Position numbers and translations under genes: made by a program. From Owenia fusiformis (taxonomy: Eukaryota > Annelida > Polychaeta > Sabellida > Oweniidae): a stretch of DNA of 64,000 nt. Numbering within the stretch: position 1 is the stretch's first letter; every line of letters begins with the position of its first letter. The DNA is taken from contig CAIIXF020000010.1 in assembly GCA_903813345.2 (NCBI GenBank), positions 25,258,425 to 25,322,424 on the forward strand, written 5' to 3'. The notes below the pieces were generated by a model. That model worked only from the letters and a program-made list of their open reading frames with translations. It was not told the DNA's origin and made no database searches. Positions 48,483-63,400 of the stretch are shown here, one piece after another.

Positions 48483-51400
48483 CTAGAAATTCTCATAGTG
48501 ATGTTGATAAGAAGCCCCGTCACATTTGTTGAGTTGGGAGCAGGCTTCCTCCACTTTATGAGTCATGGGAGGTGGACCACAGCTGAATACTCCAATCTTG
48601 GATATCTGAAATAAAACCAAATGGGCAAAATGTTAATTGAGCGATTATGCTTTATATTAGGGGGGATCCGTCGAACTTCAACATAAGGGGTTACTTTGTC
48701 ATGGGGCTATTTCGACCATGGGTCTGTTTCGACATTGGCTTATATTTCCCATTCACGAAGTCTGCCATGTTTGTTTTTGAAAATTTTAAACAATAAATTG
48801 AAATCTCCAATAGACGAGATCTTAATCCAAGATGACTGACCCCCGAAATATGAATTATTGGCAATTGTCGAAGTAGCCCCATGGGCGAAGTAGCCCCATG
48901 ACGAAGTAATCCCATGCGTCGAAGTTCGACGCCCCTACACTCCTTGACAAAATCTTGTATTCCAATTTGTATAATTATCTGCCTTGTCTTATAATTATAT
49001 ACATGTACTTGTTTATATATTTGCAAGGTTTTGAGGAAAAGGTATTGGGGCATTGGAGAAGGGGTACCATCCAAGCAGGGTTAAAATAAGTAAAATAAGA
49101 AACTTTATATTGACATTTTTTTCAACCAGGTTGCTCAATAAGTAAATGCAAAAAGGCTCTCATTTGCTCAATTTTCCATGTTTGTAATTTTGATTTTTGT
49201 TGAGACTCACAAAACATGAAAATATATTTAAGCATTGAGACACAAAAATGGTAAAAAGAGTTCGAATTTGTATACAAAAAGATTTACCATTGCCTAATAT
49301 AATAATATACTCACATCAAGGTGTTCATCTTGCAAGGAATTCAGGAAACTGTGGAAGTCAGGGCGACCAAAATGTGTGATGGATCGCAAGCCAGTGAAGA
49401 GACTCTGATTGGAAATTTTTTGGAAATGTCTCTCACATATATACTGAAAATATAAAATGAATGAATGTTCAATTTTGTTGCCAAATATACAAAACAAACT
49501 GTTTTATTATACTAGAGGCAAAAAAGAGAATGATTTTGAACAAATTGTTACAATGTTTTTTGCTCACAACATTCTATGTCATGCCTATTTACACAATTAA
49601 GTCCAATTATGGATAATCTAGTGATTTTAAAGGTTATTTGGCAAAAATTGAAAGAAATATAATGCAACTTTGAACATTTCTTAACTTAATTGTCATTTGC
49701 GAATAAATTTAATGCAATTTTAAACTTCAGTTACTTTCATATTTCAGATGGTTACCTTTCAGATTAGGATTATAAGAGAAACATTGGCATGCTTTTTGAA
49801 TTAATTATGTTTACATTCACTGCTCTGCTGCCACTTTCATTGAGTAATCCCAAATGTTAAACAGTTATATTGCACTGGTACATAAAATATGGAACATATG
49901 TTGACAGTTAGCTGCAATGTGCTAAATGTAACATCAACACATCTTTTCATTTGGTGAAATTCATCATTAAAAAAGACAAGTTACTTTTAGAAAATAGATG
50001 TGAAAACAATGTTGTTAAAAAGGTTCAAAACCTATGACAACGGAATAGCAGAGCTAAAGTACATGTTTTGTGTTACACCTTGACATTTTCATGTAAAGAG
50101 GAATACTTACCAACATTGTTGTTCGGAGATCAAACTTGTGATAGAATTGAGTGACAAATATGTGAACTGAGACAAGATTTCTTTGGTCATTATCCTCTAC
50201 TTCTCTTATGATATCAGTCAGCCATTCAAACTGCTTCTGGGTGCGTGTTACCCACAGGAAATACACCTAGAATTACAATAGATTACAAAACACTTGATAT
50301 TGGACCTGGAATAGTCACCATGCACATTCCACTCCATAACAATGAAACCTTTACATATGTATTAGAGGTGAATTCAGGACAGAACAGTACAGATGGTCTC
50401 GGGACGATGTACTTTCGGGACAGGATGCTGTACTGATAATGCACTCAATCCGCAGACTATGATGGAGGAAATTTTCGAACAGGCATAACCACCAACCTAT
50501 TCATCGATGAGAAAGTAAATGAGGTACGAGGTAATCATAAATATTTTGATTTTTTTCAGAATGAATTCGGAGGTGTTTCTTGTCATTTATACACAGTTTT
50601 GTGCATTTTTAGGTAAGGAATTTATGTTCTGATATGGTTCAGATATTAACCCATTCTGCCCCATGTCCCAAACTGAGCCATCTTGACCAAAATACAGTCC
50701 AATATTGGGAAACTGTGATAAGTATGTGTGATCATCAAAATAGGATCAGATCAAAATGTTAATGATTTTTTATTCAGAAGATCTTGCAATGTGCTCATCT
50801 CTTTACATAACAGGATAAAAACCCTGAAATGACACATTAGATTAACCTCATTGTCACATTATCATTACATTTCAATGATTTTAATTCGACAAAGTATGCT
50901 TTCAAAACATTTCCAAATGATATAACTGTCACACAAAAATGACACCACATTTGTATTTGACCCTAGCATTTCTAAATCTCATTGATTTTTCATTGCAGAT
51001 GCATCATTTTGTGAATAAATTACCTTTTTGCAGTTGAATTTGACATTTTTCCGAGACTTCTCGACAAGGTCCTTGAGAATTGATGCAAATGGAGTAACAC
51101 CTATTCCGCCACCAACTAGCACTGCTATGTCAAACTTGTACCAATCCTGGTGTCCCTCGCCGAATGGTCCATCTAAGAAGAGCTGAAATGTAATAACATA
51201 ATAAATACAGCAAAGTCTTTATATCCGAACACTTGTTGATATTTAATAATTGCTCAAAGTGAGAAATCATATCAAAAGAGCAACAGGTTCATAAAGCTGT
51301 CCCATGAAATCAACTTTTCTTGAAAAAACATCTTACTAACTTTTTATATCTTAGTTATCTTCGGGTAATTGGGTAAGACTAGATTCTGAAATTGATACAA

Positions 51401-54400
51401 TGTCTGGAAAGGAAGTTGATCTTTTTATTTATTTGCCTTTTGATGTCAAAACTAGAAATTGGCAACTCCACGGAGTAGCAAATCCCTACTAACATTATAT
51501 ACATGAATCTGTATTTATCAAAATATAGTATTTACCATCTACTCTACCCTTTAATTGCAGATAAAGATATTAAAGATATATCAGAATATTTAAGCATTTA
51601 GGTAACCATTTAGGAGTTTCAAAGGCTCAAATCATAAAGACAATACAATATTTGAGATCTAACAGAGTGTAATGTAACCATACTTTGAAGAGATCTGGAC
51701 ACTACAACTAATCTGACATAAGGCAGTCAATTTTCTGAGGCCTGAATCAGAAAAATGATACAATATTTGCAATCTACCCTAAATTGCCTTTCATTTGATT
51801 GTAATAAAGCTATGCTTAAGATCTCAAAATTAACGAAAATATGTGAAATAAATGTATGTTATAAACATACTACCAAAATTTCAAAGAGTAATGTTCATTA
51901 CTTTGATTAAAAATGAGAAGTTTTTGCAAAAAATTCCAGCAGCCATCTTGGAAATTATTTTGCTTAAAACTATTCACCAATGTACATCTTTCCACCAAAC
52001 ATGAAGAGAATCAGTCAACTAGTATTCGAGTTATCTTCCGGACAGACTGACAGATGGATGGACGGACTGACTAACGGATGGACAGAGGGCTTCAGTGTGT
52101 CCCTACTGAACTTCGTTCATTTGGAAAGATTGTACAAGGTCGTTCAATAAGTTCACGGAAAAATGCTCTCATTTCAATGATTTTTTATATCTTTTCTTGA
52201 CATTTTTACAAAATGTGTAAAAAATATTATCTCATTGATTCCTGAAATATCAGCATCTCTAATTTGATTGGTCAGAAATAATGGTTACTATGGTAACTTG
52301 ACTTCAGTAGTAGGCTTCAGAGTATATGCTTGGTTGTACCTATTAATATCATTCAACAGATTCTTGAATAGCTCATGATAATTGGGACATAGATCAAATT
52401 TCAAAGTTTCCTCCATTTCTTGGGCAGTTTAGTATATTGTAACCATATTTTGAAGAGATCTCAAAGTAATAGTGAATTCCTGCTCTACGCAGCCATTTTG
52501 AATTTTTCGAGGCACAAATCAGAAAAACAATATCATAATTGTGATCTACTCTAAAATTCTTTTAATTCGAGTATAATATACCCATACTTTGAACAGATCA
52601 GAAAATTATTGAGATATCTCACATTAGGCAGCCATTTTGAATTTTAAGAGGTCAAAATCAAAAAATGATACAATATTTGCCATCTACTCTAAATTGTCTT
52701 TCATTTGAATATAATAAAACTAAAAACTATATTTCAGAAAGTGAGAAAAAACTTTATATACTAAAACTTACTTTTGGATATGGACTATCTAGAAGTTTAC
52801 TGGGGTCATATGTCTGCCTCAGATTAGATGTCCAAGGTCCAACACTGCGTACATGTACACTGAGGGTCTCCTCATGGGGGGCAGAAGTCAAAGTAAACGG
52901 ATGGTACTCACTCCCATTCTGAGCCAGGGATGCTATACGGACCCACTGACCAGATTTGTACTCAAAATTCAGTGGTTTCTTGAACTCCAGGTGAGTCACC
53001 TCTGCAAGGATAATGCATGAATATTTTAATTTTAAAATTCTAATTTTTGGTGAAACTGCACTACAATGTTTGGAGAATCAAAATGAAATGAAATATTTAA
53101 ATTGACCAACCTGAGGGTAGAAGTTCAGCTCTGACAACAGATATCTCGACTCTATTGCGACTGACACTGACAAGTTTGTCCAGTGTGAAGAGTATTGCAG
53201 GTCCCAGGAAGAAATAGTGGAAGAAGGCTGGCTGTACCAACATTCCACTTCCATGCATGAACATTAGAATGTACATGACTGGGTACAAATTGTGAATGAA
53301 CCAAAATACTTTGAAAGCATTACGTCGTGCGTATTGTGTTGCAAAGACATAGATCATTATGACAAGCAATGTGACAAGAACTCCTGTCACACCTGTCACA
53401 GTCTGCCAACACCAGTAATGAAACTTTGGCAACTCATCGGTCCTGGAATATAGAAAAGGTTGAATGTTTTGAAACATTATTTAGAGTAATGTAGATACAA
53501 TTCCTGTTTTATATTGTATAAGTTGATGGTTTTTACATACATATTACACATGTGAGTTGAGTTACCCTCTCAACACTTAAATAATATTGTTAATATACTC
53601 ACGCATGGAAATAATCCCTGAAGATACAAGTCAGATCATTGGCAGTTTGGGTAGCAATGTGGTAGAAATTGAAGGCATGTCCAATACAATGCATCACTGA
53701 AATATAAAACAATGAAATTATCTCAGGGGAACATGTGAGTATTAACAGTAAATGGGTGACACTTAAATAAATGAAGAAATAAGTAAATACCATTCATGAT
53801 TGGTCAACATGATCACAAATCATTTGTAAGTCTGTCTGTCATATGAATCACTTTCATTGAAGCACATTACTTTAAACATACCATCTATCCATTATTTATT
53901 TCAACTGATTAATTTTGTAGAAAAATGATAGACCTCATCATTCAAAACTTTCTACCAACCTGTGAAAAACAAAGCCCACATAGCAATGTACTTGTGCATA
54001 GAAATGGCCGCGTCGAATGGAATGAAGCGATGTAAAAAGGTTTCTCTCAGATATGTGATGGTGTTCCTACACATTGTGACGAGGAGACATGTAAAGGTGA
54101 ACATCATGCCACTAGCAGCCCCTCTGGTCACTGTTACTCCATAGCCAGCAATAGTACGCAATCCTGCATGTTCACGTTCAACCGAGTAATCTGATATTGC
54201 AAAAGAGGACAATGAATCATAGGAAAAGCAACAGGACATGATGTCATTGGTAATTTTGTCCTTAAACTGAAGTTAATAACTTACATTTAGAAAACTTCAT
54301 AGAATTTTGTTTTGAACTACACCACTGTCTGCAATCTATGTCATCATGAATGTGTAACCCTGGCATCATGAATCTAGCAGCAAAATAGGGAAAAATCTAT

Positions 54401-57400
54401 TGACAATGTCTATTGATCCAGCAACAGGCTGATCAAGATCCAAATATTGTGTTTGTTTCTTAATGCCCCTCTCAACTCAGCAACAAATTCTCCCCCTCAT
54501 TTGGAGCAGGTTCAAATGTTAACATCAAATCAGAAAACAAGTCACACCTGCATGAACCAAAATAGATGAAGTAACTGACCAAATACTCACAATATGCCCT
54601 CTCAGCAAACACCCCAATGGTTACAAGTGTGTAAAGTGACAGCCAGAATATGTGAGCTCTGTAGTTCTCAATATATCGTTTGAATTCAGTGAATTTCTCC
54701 ATGACAGGGTTTTCTGTCTTACTGACAGGTTTACGTTTAACTGTGTTCACAGCAACATTGCTGATTCGTTTATTTATGTTGTCATTTCCTGGTGAACTGC
54801 AAAAACAAGAGAAAATATACATAAAACCATTGACCAATCAGATTATTTCTTTAGTTGCATTAAGAAACTAGAAAATGGCAACTCTAATAGTAGAGTAGCA
54901 AATCCCAACAAACAAAATATTCATTAATAATCACAATATTACATGTATTTAGCCTTTACCCCTAAAAACAGACATTGGAGATATATCAGAATTTCCACCA
55001 ATTTAAGCATTCGTGTGACCTTTTAGGGGTATCTAAGGCACAAATCATAAAGACAATGCAATATATGTGCTCTAATGTAGTATAATATAACTATGCTTTA
55101 GAGATCTTGAAAGTATAATTAATTCCAGCACTAGGCAGTCGTTTTGAATTTCTGAGGCACAATCAATATCCATATAATTTTGGCATTTAACATATATCAA
55201 TGCAATTTGACAGTTTTAAATGTTATACCTAAAATACTGCAATATTGACAGTAAAATGGTGGCCATTAACTTTCAAGCAGAACTTGTACTAATATGGGGC
55301 ATATTGGTAAAATATAAATGATATTGGGCCAATGGTATTTGGGTTATTGCCCAGATGGACAGGGCCATTTCCTATATCTTTTGAGAAAGAATGAATCATA
55401 TATATCAATGACAGAGGATGCCTAAAACTTGTCCATAAAATATACAACAAACAACAAGTATCATCTTAATTCATATTTATTTCACATACTCTGTAGTATT
55501 TCAACACAATAACAAAATTCTATATTTCATCCTTCACACAACTTGGAGATGGCTGGTCTAACATTGGCCACACAAACTCTGACCAGAATGCCATACGTTT
55601 TGGAAAGAATGGATTTATGATGCGTGTATGCTCAACAGGGGTGGTCAGCTCCATATAGGCTGGATTAGCTTCTGTAAACCTTGGCCAGGAAACAGTACCT
55701 ATGCTCCCAGGGTTTCTGAAATATGTGCAATACAGTAATTCAATGGGTTGGTAGGAAAGTGGACCCCAATGGATATTCTCAAAGTTTTCAACATCTTTAG
55801 AAAAAATAAACATGAGGGAAACATGAGAAAAACCAAGATAAAAGAATGCCTATTTGAAAACACAATATATAAATTGATCCAGACTCTCAAAGCTGCCATT
55901 ACGAGAATGAATCATGAATCATTCATATTGGTCTTTATTGATTTATTCCTTTCTCAAATTATCATTTGAATAAGTGTGACAGCTGATTTTAGTACTTAAA
56001 GGACTTGCTTCCTTATATCATGTAATATCTGATAAAATGCATGTCAAAGGGTCACTAACCCTGCTTTGGCAAAGTTTGAGTATGCTACCATCACAGCATT
56101 ACTAAGGACTCTTTCATCAAGTGTCACTTCATCATCCATGGTGTACTTAGCCTTACCAAACACAGTAGCAATATCATCAGCATGTGTTGCCCTCACCCAG
56201 ATTGGCAGTTGTGGCTCATAGATGATCCTCTGGTCCAATGAGACAAATGCCGAAAAGTAATAATTGTACACAGCATTTGAAGGTGCATGCTTTGAGTATA
56301 ACTTAGCGAATCTGTCATTATGTGCATTGAATTGGAAATCAGAAAGGAAATTTGTATAAGACATGGTCCTCTCTATGCTGTCACCTGGGGATTCATAGAG
56401 ATCATACATAAGCTTAACAGCTTGAGCAACTTTCTCTCGTTGCTCTGGGTAGTCCAAGAAGCGTAAATACCATTGTGTTAGTATGTCAAAATCAGTGGAA
56501 TTCATGCCATTTTCAAGTTGTTTTCCACCACCTGGTATTGGAATGTACCAGTCCTGTCTGTAGGGCCACGACTCATGGCTTGTTATTCCTGTCATATAAT
56601 CAACTGGAACAAATTCCTCTCTCTCAACTATTGCCAAAGGATCATCGGGAATATACACCCCATCTATTCTTGGAGCGAAAACACCCTGTGTGTCATTTCG
56701 AGTTTGGAGAATATTAAGGTTTAGAGCTATTGTCCTGTTTGTAATCTCTGATGCAGGTTTGGTCCTCATACATGTCATCATTGCCTGAGAATTGTCAGGT
56801 GGACAGTTTAATTCAATCGCTAACAATGGGGTGAGTTCTCGAAGGTAATTTTTCGCCATAGCCCAGTGGGGTGTCGGACCTCCACTTATTGAGATAGCTC
56901 GTTGAAACAGTCCTCTTGCAGGTGGTGAGAGCATTAGATATGTCACAGCAGAACCTCCTGCAGACTGACCAAATATGGTAATGGAATCTGGATTTCCACC
57001 AAAGTTCCTTATATTAGCTTTCACCCATGCTAATGCCTGTATCATGTCCATGATACCATAATTACCAGGAGCTGTACTATCTTCCGTTGATAAAAATCCC
57101 ATGGCGTTAACACGGTAATTTATACCAACCACAATGACGTCATTGTCACTTGCCATGTAGCCACCAAACTGAACGGGATTAATGCCTGTACCCCACTGGA
57201 ATGCCCCGCCATGGATATAAAACATGACAGGAAGATTAAGGTTTGTTGGATCTGTATTAGTACCAGGCACCCAAATATTGAGGTAGAGACAATCTTCAGA
57301 CATTTGGACGGGTAACCCATTATAAACTTCAATAGGTCTCTGCCAGCATATAGTGTTAAAATCCAAAGCATCACGCACTCCTGTCCATGAATCAGGTGCC

Positions 57401-60400
57401 ACAGGTGGCTGCCATCGAAGCTCATTGATTGGTGGTTTGGCAAATGGAACTCCGACATACTGGGTAATGTTCATATCATGAAGTACCCCTTCAGGGTACC
57501 ATCCCTGGAAATTGAATACTTGACCCCGTAATTGACCCTCGCTGGTGCTCACCGTCACATACTGTTGGCACATAGCCTCAGGTAAGAACAGGAATGTGAT
57601 AAAAAGTTTGCAAATCATAACAGTATGTATCATCCAAGTGAAGCAGTCAATATACATGTATGGTAGTAAGCTATACTGTAGTATTTAGAAAAATCCAAAC
57701 ATGGACACATTAAAAATCTGGGGTGGTTACAGACTTAAAGTCTTTACTAATTCATAAAATTCAAGGAATGATGTGAAATATTGATGCTTTGTTTAAACTG
57801 GACAATCAGCAGGACAATCAAAATGTATTTTCTAGTTCAAGTATGATGAATAAAATATCCAAACACATTAACTCAGTGCAATATCCTGAACCCAGGACTG
57901 GCCATTTAGATAAATTATCTGCACCATGTTTTGTTTCACATAAAATAAGTAATTGATAAGTGTGAAAATACCAATCCCTTTTTTGAATTTTTACATTCAG
58001 CTGCACTCAATAGCTCCACAATGACGTCTTATTGATATTTAAAACAATTAAAATAACCAACTGATTTTACAATAAATTAGAATGGTGAAATTTTATTAAG
58101 ACTCCGGATTCCTGACTTTTCTATTAGCCTTGAAGTGAGTTACATTTGGCCTTGACTTGGCATCTTCAAAATTCTGAACACTTTGATCTTTAGAAGGTCA
58201 TCATAGGGTAACGGCAAGTCAGATTTCAAAATCTCAAAAAATCTGAAGTCCGTATGGTTGAATTTAGAGAACTTTTTTTGTTGACCTACTTTCTGGACAT
58301 TATTCCTCAAAAGTTAGTTCAAAATACTTCTGACACAAAAAGACCAATAGCTTGCTCTTACCGACTTGTACTCCAAATAACATGTGTAATGTCAGGATTG
58401 TACGAGACAATATCACCTCCAATGAATTTTGAGAATGAATGGATTTTGAATATTTTGGAAAATCAAACAAATTAATAAGACATGACACACAGACAAGCTA
58501 TTTTGACTGATTGACAGATGCTATCACCTGTTAGCTGGTACAAACACTATGGAGGTCTCATTGTAGAGCTCCAGTATGGGAATTTTTGACATGCTATTTT
58601 GAATTTCTTAGTACTCACTGAATATTTGCTTGATCTTTTTTATATTTTCATTACTTGCTAATGATACTCTTAGGCTACAAATGTACAAATTCTCAGTGAA
58701 TTTTGTTCATCAGTTGCCGGGAAAATACTTGTCATAAGTATCTTGTCTTTTGGGACACCCGATATGTGTCCATATTTGTGTATGACACTTACCTAAAAGC
58801 TCTGACAAGCGTTTTCCTAGCTCTTGAGGGAGCATTCTCTCTCTTTGGTAGATCTTTACCAACATTTGCTCCTGGAAAAATATTAGTACATATACATATA
58901 ATATAATCATCCCCCAAAGATCTAAATACCTTCTAATTATAAAACTGGTATTGAACTTCAATAGACAAGATGTGATTAGAAATAATCTTGATTGACGTCA
59001 TTAAATATTCAAAATCCAGTTAAAAAGTTATGTCATATTTGAAATCTACATGCAAAAGTACATCTAGAAATATGGTTTCAAAATTGTTGATCAACTTTGA
59101 AATTTCAATTTTTTTGAGAATGTGACTTCTAGTTCAGGGAGATTTCCCTGAACGTGAAGTATCTTTTCTTTTCTTTTCAGATAATATTTTCTTTTACTGG
59201 ACATATCTTAATTTTCATAACTATTAGATTCTAAAGGGTGATATGAAAATTGAACCACTAAAACATATAAATATTTAAGTTAAAGGGAACTTTCTACGAT
59301 ACCCGCCATGCTATCTGACCTGAACGAGCCACCTAGTGGTGAAACTGGTAACTACCTACCCGCATCTTAGTTATTCAACTGTTCAAAACTTTAATTTCAA
59401 ATTAAATTTCTGATTGAGATGTCCCGTTTGGGACAATTTAATTAATTTTTCTTTATATTTAGCTCATTAAAGCCCCATGTCATATGCCTCACCATCCCAT
59501 TTCAACTGAGCATGTCCAAGTTCCTCTTTATAGTCCCCTAGAATTGTATTGAATTCTTTCAGTGTGATGCTCTCTTTGTTAGCCAACCCAGCTGATGTAT
59601 ACATGGAGTTGAGTAATGTGTCCATCTGGTCCTCTGTCACCTTTTCATTTGCAAGCTCCATTAATGACCTAATGATAAAAGTAGCAGCAATTTATATGTG
59701 CTATATGATTTTAATAGAAGCAATCATTCGGCATTGGATTTGTTGATTATTGTATGATAAACTACTTAAAAAGAGTGGAAAACTATCAAGTATACATTTG
59801 TCATATTAGGTTTGAGGAATACTGATCATTGTGAGTACAAGATAACCTTTCAGTAATTTTAAGATAAAGTGCCATAATCATTATCAGGTCCAATACTATA
59901 GAGCAAAAATATATATCATATATCATATCACTCAACTCATTATGGGTTATGTTGTATGTGTAATAAACCAAAATCTATCAATGAATATAAGAATCATGAA
60001 TCATGATCAGAAAACAGATCTTCTTAACATTTGAAATTAAAATGTACCTCAGCATACGTTTGAATTCTTCCCGGTCGAGTTTGCCAGTTTGATCGATGTC
60101 ATACATGTCAAACAAAAGTTTGGCTTTAGCTTCAGGGTCACCTAAAATATTCATTGTTCAATATATACTTTATTATCTAAATGTCATTCTAAAAATATCT
60201 ACTAATACTATTATTCAGGTAATCTTCAGAGTGAACGCTGTTTTTCATTGAAATCAATTCTTAGAAACACAAGAGTTGAGAAGGGTGACTCAGTTCTCAC
60301 CTTTGGCAAAGATGACGATCATATCTAGAAACTCTCTGAATGATATATAACCATTGTTATCCTTATCAACCAATGAGAACATCTGCTCTATAAATGTTGA

Positions 60401-63400
60401 ACTGGCCTTCATTGAAAGGGCTTCTGCAAACTCTGACTTGGTGAGTTCACAGTCGATAACATCCTTAGCTGCTTTGGCATCAAGTGAAGTGACATCATCT
60501 CGATTTTCATCTTTGATCTTAAATGCCTACAAATAGGAAAACAGAGTGGATTCATGCCTTACTCAAGCTCTAAACTGTTTTCTTCAAAGGTTATTTCAAT
60601 AATCATTGTATATGACTAATAGGCATATGAGATGAAGAGTACATGTGTAATAATGAAGAAGCTATGTATAGTAGAGTAGTCGCAATAAATCTATACATTT
60701 GCATTTCCTTTTAACTTTCAACTATCCACATTTTCAATTTTCTGGTTTCATGAAATGAGATCAAATTGGTTTATCCCTCCTGAATAGTCATTCCAGGTTT
60801 CCCCTTTGGCAAATGTTGAGCACAAGAGGAACAATGCAAAGGTGTTTGCAGCCTGTAAACCCATGGTTTATAAAAGTGAGGACTAAATGCATGGACATAT
60901 ATCCCCCATTATGCGAGCAATGTATATGATTTGACATAAAGTGGGGTCATTTTTGAAGTCTTGAAATGATGAGAGTAATTTAACAGGGGACTTTATCACA
61001 ACCTAAATTCATGTGATTGTTGTATCTTTCAAATGTTACCCATTGCACCTGACCCATGATCCAATAGTTAGTCTGATTTTAGTTCAGTTTTGTATTTGTA
61101 TTGTAGATTGACAATGTATGAGTACAGTAGTGACTAATATGTTATTGTCATGACACCAGAGAGTTGTCAATAAAAGATATATATACATATAATATATGTT
61201 CAAATTATAAAGGAAACATGTAAAAGAGGTAACATAACAATTGAGGATTTCACCCTCTGGTAAATGAGAGAAAACCTCTACAGGAGTTGAAGACAATTGG
61301 CCAGATGAATATTTAAAGTCAAAATTTAAGAAATAAAACTCCTATAAAACAAACCTGGGCAAAAACAACTCTGAAGAACTTTTCAACCAGTTTTTGTCGA
61401 TTGTCCTTCGTCACAACGTCTTTCATAATGACACTTTCCTTGTCTTCGGATCGTTTATGTGCAACTCCTAAACCTCCTAAGAAAGTCTCAATTTTGCCAA
61501 TAATCTGGTCCCGATTGTTCAAATTACTAAACTTCATCAGCTGTAAAAGAGGTACATTAATATATAATTATATCTTACAATATTTAAATCACAAGATGTG
61601 ACACCATGTTTATGAATAAAATTGTGTCTATTTGTTACACATGCAAGTGTTGAATGTCAAATGATGACGTCAAATGTCCTTACAGAAAAATGGTATAATC
61701 AAAGGTCCCTGAATTACATGTTTATGCGACAACTTCAATTTTGCATGATTTTGAATTCATAGAAATGCAGCATAATTCATTCATCAGCTCATAATTTTTG
61801 CACAATTTACACTCTTCTGGAAGAATATCTCATCTGATGTTTCACTGCTTCATCATTTTCATAATTATTAGGAACACAATGTCTAAACTTAATAAGTTCT
61901 CTCATACCAGAACTTGCGTTACATATGATTACTTGGTGAGATGGGGTCATTGCTATCACAGGATTTAAGAAGGCTTTTATTTACTTGAAAAATGGAATTT
62001 CTGCCTTAACAGGTTTGCATAATTTGCGGTTTCCCCTGCAAAATATTGTGTTTTGCCTGCATAATTTTATGACCTATGTATAATAATGTTGCAAAGGAGA
62101 GCAAAATGTTTTGTTTATATATAATAACATAAAATAAATATATTATACTTGCTTTAAACAATAGATATTTCTGATAAATCATGCAATCTTTTGATTCATC
62201 AGAGAAACTTGGCTAGGTCTATATTGGCTAGGTTTATGATGTCATAAGTTGTACTTTTTCAAAATTAGCAATAAGTCAATTATACTATTTTTGCATGGAC
62301 AGATTGCTTCTTACAACCGATTTATGGGAAACATCTCTCCCTTAATTAAACAACTTACCACATCATATTCCTTTGGTACCCGTATGAGGCACAGCTTTTT
62401 TCCTTTATCAATAGATGTACGAATAAACACAGTTTGGATGTTTTGTAAATCAATAGAACGCAGTTGTTTTCCTGCCTCTGTCATTATCTGGATTGTATGT
62501 CTCGTAGAATCCATTTTGAGCAATGAATATCTGTAACCTTCTTTCTTTGACACATACTCCATAACTACAAATTTAAAAATATGATTCAATGCATTTCTCA
62601 GTGAAACAGATCTGAACTAGAAAAAAAACTGGAGTAGCAAATCCCACTGAACAAAACATGATACCAGTATTTGCGTAATCATGAAATAAATTTCTCCTTG
62701 AAAATTACAGCCATTTTGAATCCAGTAGCCTTGGAAATTCCTTCTCCAGTAGAGTTATATGCCTATATAAGGCAGTCATCTTGAATACTCCTTTTTGATA
62801 GTCCTATATCTTTCATGCATCAGAATATAAAAATTTGAACAAAATCTATCAATTGTTGGTGAGTTATCAAAGATTACATTCAAGAGCAACATCAAGAGCC
62901 ATCTCGAAAATTTATTTTTACCAAATGCCTCAGGCATCAGCATGATGAAAATGCGTTCAAAAACAATCATACTTAGCACAAAAAATTGTAAAAAAATATT
63001 GGACTGGGGGTGAAAATAAAGAAAGCAAATTTGAAAAAATGCTTGTTGATGAGTGGATTAAACACGGAGTATGAGATCATTGTATGAACTTTTATTGAAG
63101 ATCATTGTATAAACTTTTATTGAAGATCATTGTATGAACTTTTATTGAAGATCATACATTGGCCTTTTATGTGCATTTGTTTTTTTGTAGTCAGAAAGTA
63201 CTCACAAAAAAGCTACAAATGTCTGAAATCAGTTGCACTAACTTCCCTTAGCTTTTGAAATTGAGAGGCGTAAGACAAGATTATACAATGGAAAATCCAA
63301 AATTTCTGCCTTAACATTTATCCAGAATGCCAAAAAACTATTAACATCAAGACTTAATATGAAAAGATATCCCCAATCATTTGAACTTAATCTGTCAAAC

